In this document: piece by piece, positions 1 to 7,403 of the stretch | How the letters are laid out: every line of letters begins with the position of its first letter | Position numbering within the stretch: position 1 is the stretch's first letter | DNA from: a virus | Virus record (IMG/VR): IMGVR_UViG_3300048929_000427 | Location: 1 to 20,472 of that record | Length of the DNA: 20,472 nucleotides | Reading direction: 5' to 3' (one strand) | Position numbers and translations under genes: made by a program | Notes under the pieces: model-generated | What the model was told of the DNA's origin: nothing | The model's database searches: none | The model's input: only the letters and a program-made list of their open reading frames with translations

Positions 1-1734
1 ATGGACCTGGAAGTCGGTGTCGGTCTTCTCGGGGGCGCCGTCGGTGCTGGTGTAGACCTGCACGTAGGGATCGATCCCGCCGGTGAGTGCGGCACCCTTC
101 ATCTCGGGCACGCGCTGCTTGGCGTAGGCGCCTTGGAAGGACACCTGATAGGTCGTGACGCCGCCCGCGGTCACCGGATTGGAGACCGCGACGTCGCCAA
201 TAGCGATGCTGGGCAAAGCCTCCAGGGCGAGCCTGACCGTGTCCGCTGTCGCCGGATGACTGATCGACGAAGTCGTCTCGCTGCCGTTGTAGGTCAGATT
301 CCACGTGAGTGGCGATCCGTGAATCTCGACGGTCTGCACCTCACTTGCGCCGAGCCAGCGGTTGATGCACTTGCGCCCGAGGGCGGTATCAACCCAGACG
401 GTGTTTCCGTTGACCGCACGGACGTAGCCCGGGCCGGTGCCCGTGTAGTGCAGCGGCCACGCGCCCCCCAACCCCGTGGTCGTCGTGGTGGCGAAGTTGT
501 CCAGGTCCGTCATCGGGATGTTGATGCCGTCGGAGTTGCCACCGGCGCGGATGAACTTCACCTGCGCCGGAGTTGCCTGAGTGAGGATGGCTCCGCCGGC
601 GGACAGGCCAAAGCCCACGCCGAGGTGATCGAGATCAGCCACGTGGTGCAGATAGCCGTCGGCGTTGACGATGGTGTGGTCGTTGCGCTTCAGGACAAGC
701 TCGAAGGGGTCGTCCTCCGTGCCGCAGTAGAAGCTGAAGACGTCATTGCGCAGCGGCGGGATGAGAACGAATTCTCGATCTAGGACCGTCTCTTCAAAGT
801 CGATAAATGCGGAGATCTGGCAGAAGCCCCAGCCGACAGTGGCGCGGACGCCGTCGCCGTTCCAGGTCCCGTCGGGATTGCGCCCCATGCGGCCCCAGAT
901 GTGGTTCGCCGCACCGGCGCCCGGAGTGAACTCGGGAGTGTTGGCGATCTGGATGGTGATCTTCTGCATGTGCCCAGGCGTGGAGTAGGCCGCCTTCGGG
1001 CCGATGACCACGCTCTTGCGACCCGTGAAGGTCGTGTCGGGATCATTGGCGGTCCAGCGCGCGCGGCCGTGGCCCTTCTTGGTGTCTTCCGCGGTGCACA
1101 CACCGCCGCCGGGGCCCGTGTAGGTCTGCGCCCAGTTGACGCCGAGCGTTCCCTCGCCGTCGCGGTTGAAGTCGTCGAACGCCGCTTCGAAATCCAGCGA
1201 GAATTCGGAGACTGAGTCGACCGACTCCCAGAAGGCGTCGTCGTTGCGGACCGTCCAGGTGAACGCCCACTCGCGCGTCTCGACGCCATGGTGGCGCTTC
1301 TCGGGCGGGGCCTTGTAAAGCCTTGGCTTGCATGACCACACGCCGGCGTCCGGCGTGACCCAGTACAGCGTGCCCGGGTTCTCCGGGTCCCACGCGGCGT
1401 ACCACTGGCGGATGACGCGACGCAGACCCTCGGGGGTCCGGGCGGTGGCAACCAGCTTCATCTGGATTTCGGCCGGGTCGTAGACCGTGTCGGTCCACGT
1501 GGCACCGTCCTGGCGGGCACCCTTATGGTCTAGGTGAGAAAAGATGGGGTGAAGGCCTTGCATGCCTTCGGCGAGGATGACTCCCTCGGTGACGCCAGGG
1601 AACGGCTGCGGGCCACCGTGCAAGAAGAAAGTGGCTTCGCCATCCGCGCTGACGTAGAGAATGAATGGTTCAGCGCCCGACTTGAGGAGCTGAATCCCAT
1701 AAGGCGTGATGCGCCCCGCGGGGAAGATAGACAT
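1..1734 (-). CDS. minor tail protein, distal-tail-like (partial, C-terminus beyond left edge)
   Basis: An open minus-strand frame runs from ATG at 1734 to the window edge without a stop (578 codons); its C-terminus is missing. Translation starts MSIFPAGRITPYGIQLLKSG. A GAGGGG ribosome site lies 4-5 nt before the ATG. The first ~180 residues look like a siphovirus distal-tail/minor tail N-terminus: residues around 85-120 have the REGLRR-type arm region (TPEGLRRVIRQWYAAWDPENPGTLY would be its core), followed by a beta-rich segment ending FTWTVRNDDAFWES. A second beta-rich segment (FNRDGEGTLGVNW onward) resembles a carbohydrate-binding or jelly-roll module; this part is inference. Its position directly after the tape measure is where actinophages place their first minor tail protein, which joins the tail tube to the tip and host-binding apparatus. 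A terminator-like hairpin separates it from the tape measure. Confidence 0.85.
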   Translation of the reverse strand, partial: MSIFPAGRITPYGIQLLKSGAEPFILYVSADGEATFFLHGGPQPFPGVTEGVILAEGMQGLHPIFSHLDHKGARQDGATWTDTVYDPAEIQMKLVATARTPEGLRRVIRQWYAAWDPENPGTLYWVTPDAGVWSCKPRLYKAPPEKRHHGVETREWAFTWTVRNDDAFWESVDSVSEFSLDFEAAFDDFNRDGEGTLGVNWAQTYTGPGGGVCTAEDTKKGHGRARWTANDPDTTFTGRKSVVIGPKAAYSTPGHMQKITIQIANTPEFTPGAGAANHIWGRMGRNPDGTWNGDGVRATVGWGFCQISAFIDFEETVLDREFVLIPPLRNDVFSFYCGTEDDPFELVLKRNDHTIVNADGYLHHVADLDHLGVGFGLSAGGAILTQATPAQVKFIRAGGNSDGINIPMTDLDNFATTTTTGLGGAWPLHYTGTGPGYVRAVNGNTVWVDTALGRKCINRWLGASEVQTVEIHGSPLTWNLTYNGSETTSSISHPATADTVRLALEALPSIAIGDVAVSNPVTAGGVTTYQVSFQGAYAKQRVPEMKGAALTGGIDPYVQVYTSTDGAPEKTDTDFQVH

Positions 1735-1774
1735 AGAGCCCCTCTCATCAGGGTCGGCCTCAAAAGGGGACAAG

Positions 1775-1810
1775 AAAGGGGGCTGAGACTCGAAAGTCCC
1801 AGCCCCCTTT
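1775..1810 (-). terminator. hairpin terminator after the tape measure gene
   Basis: Two 16-nt arms (1775-1790 and 1795-1810) pair with a single mismatch around a 4-nt loop. The loop reads TTCG on the minus strand, a very stable tetraloop. The hairpin begins 12 nt after the tape measure stop codon and is followed on the minus strand by TTTCTTGTCC. This fits an intrinsic terminator or an RNA 3'-end stabiliser; the tail is not a clean U-run, so termination may be partial, allowing read-through into the minor tail gene. Confidence 0.75.
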
Positions 1811-1821
1811 CACTATTCGGT

Positions 1822-4800
1822 TTAGCCGCCCGGGTTGATGTAGGCGTTGTACATCGCGCCGCCCACGTCGTTCGCGAGCTGCTGGGCGTTACCAGCGCGA
1901 TCCGGCGGGATAGCAATGCTGATGTGGTTGGTCTGTTGAGGACCGCCCTGCGCACCCTGGCCGGGCTCTCCCGGCTGACCGGGCTGACCCTGCGGGTTGC
2001 GAGGATCGTTCGGGTCGACCTTGGAGTTCTTGCCCTGCTGTCCTGCGCCCATGCCAGTGGCGGGGCGTGCTCCAGCGAGACCGCCGGCGATGCGCGTCAA
2101 CCAGCTTGCGCCAGTTGAGTTACCGCCACCGTCGGGATCGGACACGCCAAAGGTCTCCATGAGGCCCTGCATGCCGATACCTGCAGCCTTGCCGCCGAAC
2201 GCGATGGTCTTGTTGATCGCCTTCATCGCCATGTCGGCCGCGGCGCCCATGCCGGGCATCATCATGTTCGCAGCGCCACCAGCCCCACTCAGCGCGGCAC
2301 CGATAAGGCCACCGCCAACGCCAGCATTGCCGCCGCCCTCGGGCGTCCAGCTCGGTGCCGCCTGCTCCTCGGGAGTGGTCGGGACGTAGGACGCAGTCGG
2401 AGGCGTACTCGGTGTCACCATGCCTGGGCCAAGGGCGTTCGGGAATCCCGAAGACAGTGGCCCGCCCGTGGGGACGCTGCCGGGAGCCGGTAGCGGAGGC
2501 AGTGGCGGGGTCAGGCCGGGGTCCGTGTTCGTCGACGGGCCAGGGACGAGTCCTGGCGGTAGTGTTACGGGTGTACTACTGACCGCCGGCGGCATAGTGG
2601 CCCCGGGAGTCGCGGAAACCACAGGGGGAACCGGGACGCCGGGTGAACTACCCACGCCACCAACACCGACGGGACGGTAGAACTGCTGAGCCATGACCGA
2701 CGAACCCTCGCCACTACGGCCACCTGCATCGGCAGCCGCTTGACTGCCCCAGTTGAAGTTCGTCCCGCCGGGCAGGGTCGCCTGAGCGTGACCGCTGTCG
2801 AATCCGACCCGCATGTCGCCGGGTCCGCCGGGTCCGGGCAAGAAGCCTCGGCTCCGGAGGAACTCCTCCATGTTGGCAGTAGTGACGTTGGCGCCACTGG
2901 TCGGCATACCGTCGAGCATGTTGACCAGATCTTCGACGGCGCTGGAGCAATCCGCGAGACCCTGGGTGAGGTCACCGCGAGCCTCCTGCGTGTAGGTGCC
3001 CTTCGGCACCCGCGACAGAAGGGCGGCGTCGCCCGGATATGCGGTCGTGGCACCGGGATTGAGATACGAAGCGCCGTAGGTCCCGTAGGAGCCGTAGGTG
3101 CTACTGCCGGTGTCGTTGCCCCCGGTGTAGCCCAACATCCCGAGGATGCCGGTACCCTTGGCGCCCGCGGCCATTGGCGCGAGCATGCCCTGGAGCGGAG
3201 CGGTCGCCAGTGCGGCGATGAACCGAACCAGGTTGTCTGCCAAGCCCGGAAGACCCTTGGAGAAGCCGAGGTCATTGTCGAGTTGTGCACCGATCTGGCC
3301 AAACCCGTCGGAGAGCTTGGACAGCTTGCCCTGTGCCTTCTCGGCGAGGTCGTACTGCGCCTGGCGGAAGTCGGCCTCCTCGTCGGCGACCTTTTCTCGC
3401 GCCTTGAGGATTTCGAAGTCCGAAGACACGCCGGCTGCCTGCATCGCGGCAAGCTGCATATTGGCGTCGCGGACATCGCGAGCCTGCTCGATAACCTTCT
3501 GGTACGCCGCCTGAACCTCACGAGGGTCGCCCATGCCACCCATTGGCATGGCGCCAATCTGCGGCATGAACGAACTCGGATTCAGCTTCGCCAGTTCCGC
3601 GGCGATCTTCTCCGAATCGGACGGCTTACTCCCGCCGCCACTTTCGGGGACGGGCGGGATGTCGAACTGCGTGGACGCGGGGAATCGCGGACCCCCAGGT
3701 TCAGGGGTCGACCTCCACCATGACCCAGCAGGCCCGGGGGCCTGCTCGCCAGGAGCGGGGGTTCCCCACCCTGGGCGAACGGGAGGAACGTAGCCAGGCT
3801 CGCCGGGGTCGGGGCCTAGTCCACCTTGACTTTTCGGGACGCGCGCCAGATCCTGGAGGCCGCCCCGCTGGGCAGTAGCCCGCTCTGCGGGCGTGGCGTC
3901 GGCCGGGAGGACGTCGTTCGGGTTCATTGGAACCTGCTTGGCGTTCTGGATCTTGTTGAGCGTGTAGAGCAACGACCCCGCCGCGGCGGCCAGCAGTCCA
4001 ATGGGCCCCATGGCGGCTGCGGCAAGACCTGGGAGCGCGCTCAACGCTCCGCCAACCCCGCCCATGCCCAGTGCGCCGGCCAGGTTCATGACGCCAGCGA
4101 TGGCGCCGAGCATCTTCGCGCCAACGAACACCGCGAGCGCGGTGGTGGCGAGATTCTCCCAGCCGCCCAACGCGTCCGCGACAGGCTTGATGGCGTTCAG
4201 GAATCCGTTCACGGCATTAGCCGCTCCCTGGATGGCTCCGATTACGCCCTTGACTGCCCCAGCAGCGCTTTCGATGGTCGCTTTAAAATCCTCGGGCGAC
4301 TTGTTGCCAAAGGTCTGATAGACCCACTTGCCAAGGTCTCCGATGAACCCGATGAGCATCTTCGTTGCGTCGATGCCCTTGTTGATGAAGGCCTCGAAGG
4401 TCCCGTCCTGCTGGGCGCCCTGGATGAACTTCGCGAACGAGTTTGCCGCATTGGTGATCGCGTCGGCTAGTCGCGGCAGGAACTTCGATCCCGTCTCCGC
4501 AATCCCCAGCAGCGCGTCGGCGAACGGCGCGACCGCGGGCTCCAGCTTCTGGAACGCCAAAAGGATGTTGTTGATGATGGTTTCGAGGGACTTCATGTTG
4601 TCCGGCGTCGCGAACTCGGTGAGGACGTTGCCCATCATGTTGTTCATCGAGCCGGCGATGCCGGTCGTAAGGCGTTGCGCGCCAGGGCCGAACCGGTTCG
4701 AGGCAAACTCCAGCATCCCCGAGCTATCCTTGAACAGGGCGTCCTGAGTGGCCTTCTTCAGCTCGCCCATAGGGCCATCGACGAGGTGCTGGATCTGCAG

Positions 4801-6018
4801 GGCCGCCTGCTGCGCGTTTGGCGACAACTCGGCGATACCCTCGGCGAACTTCTTCGGATCGCCCATATGCTTGATCGTGTCGGCGAAGCCGGCTGTGCCA
4901 ATTGCCAAGGTGGCCATGGCCGCCCCGCCTGCTGTTGCCACTGCGGGAAGGACTGCGAGAGCCTGCGACGCGGTGACGGCAGCCTCTGCGACGCTGGCCA
5001 AGGTAATGAGCACGCCCGAGCCGATGACAGCGCCGGCGCGACCGCCCGGAACGCCGGGCAGGTCGGTCAGCATCGAGCCCAAAGTGCCCATGCTGCCGCC
5101 ATTATTGCTACCGCGGCGCTTGTTCTTCTCAGCATCGGAGGCGGCGCGCTTGGCCTCGGCGAGGGACCTGACGGCCTCCTCCTCCTTCTCGGCGAGCTTC
5201 GTCGACTCCTCGCTGATGCGATTCGCCTCCTCGCTTACCGAGGCCGACTCCTTCACGATCTTGCTGTGCTCGGACTCGACGGCGCTCAGCTCCGAGACGC
5301 CCTTCTTGCGTGCGGCGGTTGCGGCTCGACTGGCGGCCTGGGTGGCTTGCACGGCGGCGGTGGCGTCGTTGTAGCTGTCGCGCAACTGATCGACCATCCG
5401 CTGCTGATCGGCAATTGCCTTCAGCTCTTCGATATTTCGCTTGCGCAGGCCACTGGAGTCGTCGCTCATGAGATCCGCGCGGCGTCGAGCAGCCTTGGCG
5501 TCCTCTGCGCTCTCGGCGACCTTGGCGTACGCGCGCAATGCACGGATCTGCTGATCGATATTGGCCAGCTCAGACTTCGTAGTGTCGGCGTGGTCCTTCT
5601 TGAGCTTGTCGCGCTTAGCTTCCGCTGCCGACAAGTCCTTTTCCGCCGCGGAGGCCTTCGCCTTCAGTCGCGTGAGGCTAGCCAGCAGGTCTGACTCCTG
5701 CTTGACCAACTCGTTCTGAACCGTCTTCTGGTCGCTCAACGCGTCGCCGATAGCAATAGCCTTCTGGTTCAACGCATTTAGCTTCGCCTGAACCTTGGCA
5801 TCCTCTTGATTCAGCTTGGTCTTCTGAGCGGTGATCTCATTAACCTTGCCGATGGCTCGCCGGACCCGCGGCATGCTCTTCTCGTACTCGGTCGCGAGAA
5901 GCTTGCCGCCCTGATTACCGGCGCGCTCAAGAGACCCCTGGATCTCGTTGACGGAGTCGTTGATTGACTTCCGGTTGATACCAAGGAATCCCTCAATGGC
6001 AAGGCGATGGGTGCTCAT
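1822..6018 (-). CDS. tape measure protein with embedded NlpC/P60-like domain
   Basis: This 1398-residue protein is the longest in the window and follows the chaperone frames, as tape measures do; it sets tail length and is ejected at DNA entry. ATG at 6018 has GGAGG 6 nt upstream, and TAA of the upstream frame abuts it (TAAATG). Residues ~50-305 are Ala/Glu/Lys-rich and likely coiled coil. A hydrophobic stretch at ~325-385 and a second near 640-690 could insert into membrane. Pro/Gly-rich linkers follow (~745-850, ~1100-1210). Between them, Cys ~1024 in LADCSSAVEDL and His ~1077 in DSGHAQATL are spaced like the Cys/His pair of NlpC/P60 cysteine peptidases, so this part may cut peptidoglycan cross-links during entry. 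A collagen-like GQPGQPGEPGQG run lies near the C-terminus. The tape measure call is firm; the peptidase call is inference from motif and spacing. Confidence 0.95.
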   Translation of the reverse strand: MSTHRLAIEGFLGINRKSINDSVNEIQGSLERAGNQGGKLLATEYEKSMPRVRRAIGKVNEITAQKTKLNQEDAKVQAKLNALNQKAIAIGDALSDQKTVQNELVKQESDLLASLTRLKAKASAAEKDLSAAEAKRDKLKKDHADTTKSELANIDQQIRALRAYAKVAESAEDAKAARRRADLMSDDSSGLRKRNIEELKAIADQQRMVDQLRDSYNDATAAVQATQAASRAATAARKKGVSELSAVESEHSKIVKESASVSEEANRISEESTKLAEKEEEAVRSLAEAKRAASDAEKNKRRGSNNGGSMGTLGSMLTDLPGVPGGRAGAVIGSGVLITLASVAEAAVTASQALAVLPAVATAGGAAMATLAIGTAGFADTIKHMGDPKKFAEGIAELSPNAQQAALQIQHLVDGPMGELKKATQDALFKDSSGMLEFASNRFGPGAQRLTTGIAGSMNNMMGNVLTEFATPDNMKSLETIINNILLAFQKLEPAVAPFADALLGIAETGSKFLPRLADAITNAANSFAKFIQGAQQDGTFEAFINKGIDATKMLIGFIGDLGKWVYQTFGNKSPEDFKATIESAAGAVKGVIGAIQGAANAVNGFLNAIKPVADALGGWENLATTALAVFVGAKMLGAIAGVMNLAGALGMGGVGGALSALPGLAAAAMGPIGLLAAAAGSLLYTLNKIQNAKQVPMNPNDVLPADATPAERATAQRGGLQDLARVPKSQGGLGPDPGEPGYVPPVRPGWGTPAPGEQAPGPAGSWWRSTPEPGGPRFPASTQFDIPPVPESGGGSKPSDSEKIAAELAKLNPSSFMPQIGAMPMGGMGDPREVQAAYQKVIEQARDVRDANMQLAAMQAAGVSSDFEILKAREKVADEEADFRQAQYDLAEKAQGKLSKLSDGFGQIGAQLDNDLGFSKGLPGLADNLVRFIAALATAPLQGMLAPMAAGAKGTGILGMLGYTGGNDTGSSTYGSYGTYGASYLNPGATTAYPGDAALLSRVPKGTYTQEARGDLTQGLADCSSAVEDLVNMLDGMPTSGANVTTANMEEFLRSRGFLPGPGGPGDMRVGFDSGHAQATLPGGTNFNWGSQAAADAGGRSGEGSSVMAQQFYRPVGVGGVGSSPGVPVPPVVSATPGATMPPAVSSTPVTLPPGLVPGPSTNTDPGLTPPLPPLPAPGSVPTGGPLSSGFPNALGPGMVTPSTPPTASYVPTTPEEQAAPSWTPEGGGNAGVGGGLIGAALSGAGGAANMMMPGMGAAADMAMKAINKTIAFGGKAAGIGMQGLMETFGVSDPDGGGNSTGASWLTRIAGGLAGARPATGMGAGQQGKNSKVDPNDPRNPQGQPGQPGEPGQGAQGGPQQTNHISIAIPPDRAGNAQQLANDVGGAMYNAYINPGG

Positions 6019-6294
6019 TTAGTCCTCCCTGAACTGTCCGGTGAGTTGCGCGTAGATCAGGCTTTGGATTTCGCGCTTGTGACTGCGCTCCTGCTCGACC
6101 TTGACTTCTTCAAGGAATTGCTCAGAGCTGATTCGATACCAACAATCAGGGGGGAGGCCGGCGAGAAGAGTGAGCAGCCGTCGGCTGCTCATCTTCCCTG
6201 TATGCCAGTCCCCTATATCAACGCCGTGATATAGGGAGAGGTCGCACTCAATCTCCCTCGGGAACGTCTTCCACAGTGGAATCGCTTCCGTCAC
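6019..6294 (-). CDS. tail assembly chaperone, downstream frame (likely frameshift product)
   Basis: The 91-residue open frame ends with TAA touching the tape measure ATG and overlaps the 3' end of the upstream chaperone by 47 nt in another frame. In lambda (G/GT), HK97 and most siphoviruses this part is translated only as a fusion, after ribosomes slip near the end of the first frame; the longer form binds the tape measure while tail tube subunits assemble. Residues such as PREIECDLSLYHGVDIGDW and RRLLTLLAGLPPDCWYR match the typical compact helical C-domain. A GTG at 6294 is available for independent starting, but no good ribosome site precedes it. The expected fusion would span 6019-6757. 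The frame offset is +1 (equivalently -2), not the usual -1. Confidence 0.8.
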   Translation of the reverse strand: MTEAIPLWKTFPREIECDLSLYHGVDIGDWHTGKMSSRRLLTLLAGLPPDCWYRISSEQFLEEVKVEQERSHKREIQSLIYAQLTGQFRED

Positions 6295-6309
6295 TTTTGG
6301 AGTCGGCCT
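6248..6309 (-). promoter_or_regulatory. candidate programmed +1 frameshift window
   Basis: The downstream chaperone frame is open only after its own TGA at 6312-6310, and the upstream frame stops at 6250-6248. Any slip must therefore occur in this 62-nt interval. Two places allow good re-pairing after a +1 slip: the lysine codon in TCC-AAA-A-GTG (run of four A at 6298-6295), where AAA re-pairs perfectly, and CCC-G at 6262-6259, where a proline tRNA could move from CCC to CCG. No X-XXY-YYZ heptamer giving the required frame was seen. The frame geometry is read directly; the slip site is inferred. Confidence 0.5.
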
Positions 6310-6757
6310 TCACCCGCTTCTGGAACGCGTCATTCATCTGCGCCCAGATCAGGCCGACCTGGTTACCAGAACCGCCGGCCTTCTTGAACGCTTCGTAGCG
6401 CTCACCGAAGAGCACCTGCGCCACGCGGACGTTGTACGAGGGCTTCAGCAGCTCGCCCTTGATGCGGTACGGCTTGAGGTAATCGCCCTTGACCGTGCTG
6501 GCCGGAATGACTGTGCCGTCTTCGAGTTCGCGCTCGGCAATATCGATGTCGGGCTCGCGGTCGCACTTCTCCAGTTCGAACTGCAACTCTTCCCAGCGCT
6601 CCTGCTGGTCGTCGTCGAGCAGGCCCGGGTTGGGGATCTCGAAGATCTCATCGCCCGCCTGGATCTTGACGCTGGCGGCGAAGCCGAAGTAGTCGGCCGC
6701 CTGCTCCTTGGCCTCCTGGTTCGAGATCGGGATGCGAGGGCTCAGGTGCTTGGTCAT
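6248..6757 (-). CDS. tail assembly chaperone, upstream frame
   Basis: This 169-residue protein starts at ATG 6757 with AGGAG 6-7 nt upstream. It is acidic, especially at the C-terminus (DSKSDGSDSTVEDVPEGD), and sits between the major tail protein region and the tape measure, the standard place for lambda gpG-like chaperones. These keep the tape measure soluble and recruit tail tube subunits; they are absent from the finished virion. The N-terminal part (SPRIPISNQEAKEQ, then a short beta-rich segment with GDEIFEIPNPGLLDDDQ) and the middle segment NVRVAQVLFGERYEAFKKAGG resemble actinophage chaperones. Its last 47 nt overlap the second chaperone frame. The identification rests on position, overlap geometry and composition more than on a catalytic signature. 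Confidence 0.85.
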   Translation of the reverse strand: MTKHLSPRIPISNQEAKEQAADYFGFAASVKIQAGDEIFEIPNPGLLDDDQQERWEELQFELEKCDREPDIDIAERELEDGTVIPASTVKGDYLKPYRIKGELLKPSYNVRVAQVLFGERYEAFKKAGGSGNQVGLIWAQMNDAFQKRVKADSKSDGSDSTVEDVPEGD

Positions 6758-6794
6758 GGATTACTCCTAAAATTTGTGAGGGAAAGTGGTTGAA

Positions 6795-7307
6795 CTACTT
6801 GTGAAATGCGAGGTAGGCGATCAGTCCGCGAAGCTTCTCGACGCTGTCGTTGACGCCGCCAAGAGCGACATTGCATCCGTTGCAGAGCAGCGATCTAACG
6901 CATTTGCCGCACGACTTCTGGCCGGGGCAGCACGCGTGGTCGTGATCGACGTCGAGGCTGCGCCTATCGGGCCCGCTAGAGCAGGTCGGATTTGCGCATA
7001 CGCCGCCTTGCTGTTCGAGCATGGCGATGTAATCCGCTTCGGTGATCCGATACTTGCTCTTCAGATAGTCGTTGCGGCGCTGTGATTTTCGATACCCTGA
7101 CCCGCGCGGGGAAGCCGCGTACTGGCGCTGCCGATCCTTGATGCGGTCACTATTGGCTTGGTAGTAACTTTTCTGATACAGAGAGCTGCACGCTTTACAC
7201 CAGTGCTGCAGGCCATCGTGCGTGCTGCGGTTCTTGCCGAACTGATCTAGCGATTTTTCGGTCTTACACTTTGTGCATGCCTTCAGTGGATGTCTACACT
7301 TTCCCAA
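6795..7307 (-). CDS. endonuclease VII-type HNH endonuclease (probable homing or mobile gene)
   Basis: The C-terminal part has the recombination endonuclease VII signature: DVDHDH, then a zinc-binding set and VRSLLCNGCNVALGG, with helix SVEKLRGLIAYL at the end. CANPTC provides the first zinc pair. The N-terminus has its own zinc ribbon (CTKC near the start, CKAC about 27 residues later), common in mobile HNH genes, followed by a basic helical linker. Such enzymes cleave branched or double-stranded DNA; freestanding copies inside phage structural operons often act as homing endonucleases. The start is uncertain. ATG at 7352 falls in the loop of the upstream hairpin, so TTG at 7307 is preferred, though it lacks a clear ribosome site; the conserved part begins just after CTG at 7286. 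It sits between the major tail protein and the chaperones, a common insertion point. Confidence 0.8.
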   Translation of the reverse strand: MGKCRHPLKACTKCKTEKSLDQFGKNRSTHDGLQHWCKACSSLYQKSYYQANSDRIKDRQRQYAASPRGSGYRKSQRRNDYLKSKYRITEADYIAMLEQQGGVCANPTCSSGPDRRSLDVDHDHACCPGQKSCGKCVRSLLCNGCNVALGGVNDSVEKLRGLIAYLAFHK

Positions 7308-7328
7308 TAGGGCTGCAGGGCTGTGGAG

Positions 7329-7369
7329 CCCGCGGTGGTGGACACAGCCCATAGGCCCACCACCGCGGG
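7329..7369 (-). terminator. hairpin after the major tail protein gene
   Basis: Perfect 13-bp GC-rich arms (7329-7341 and 7357-7369, CCCGCGGTGGTGG with its complement) surround a 15-nt loop. The hairpin starts 34 nt past the major tail protein stop codon. Neither strand has a U-run after the stem, as is often the case for hairpins in high-GC actinobacteria and their phages. It probably limits transcription or protects the 3' end of the abundant tail tube mRNA. Confidence 0.7.
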
Positions 7370-7403
7370 TAGAAAAGGTGAACTCCCAACCGGGAGTTCG
7401 GGA

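Noticed and set aside
1-783. 260-residue plus-strand open frame at the left edge
   Set aside because: Antisense to the partial minor tail gene, whose own frame stays open for 578 codons with clear protein character.
780-1498. two minus-strand frames of 223 and 151 residues
   Set aside because: Both are Arg/Pro/Ser-rich out-of-frame readings of the minor tail gene.
2740-3723. 327-residue plus-strand open frame
   Set aside because: Antisense to the tape measure gene, low-complexity Gly/Arg/Leu composition, no ribosome site.
4675-5694. 339-residue plus-strand open frame
   Set aside because: Antisense to the coiled-coil part of the tape measure; Leu/Arg/Gly-rich shadow.
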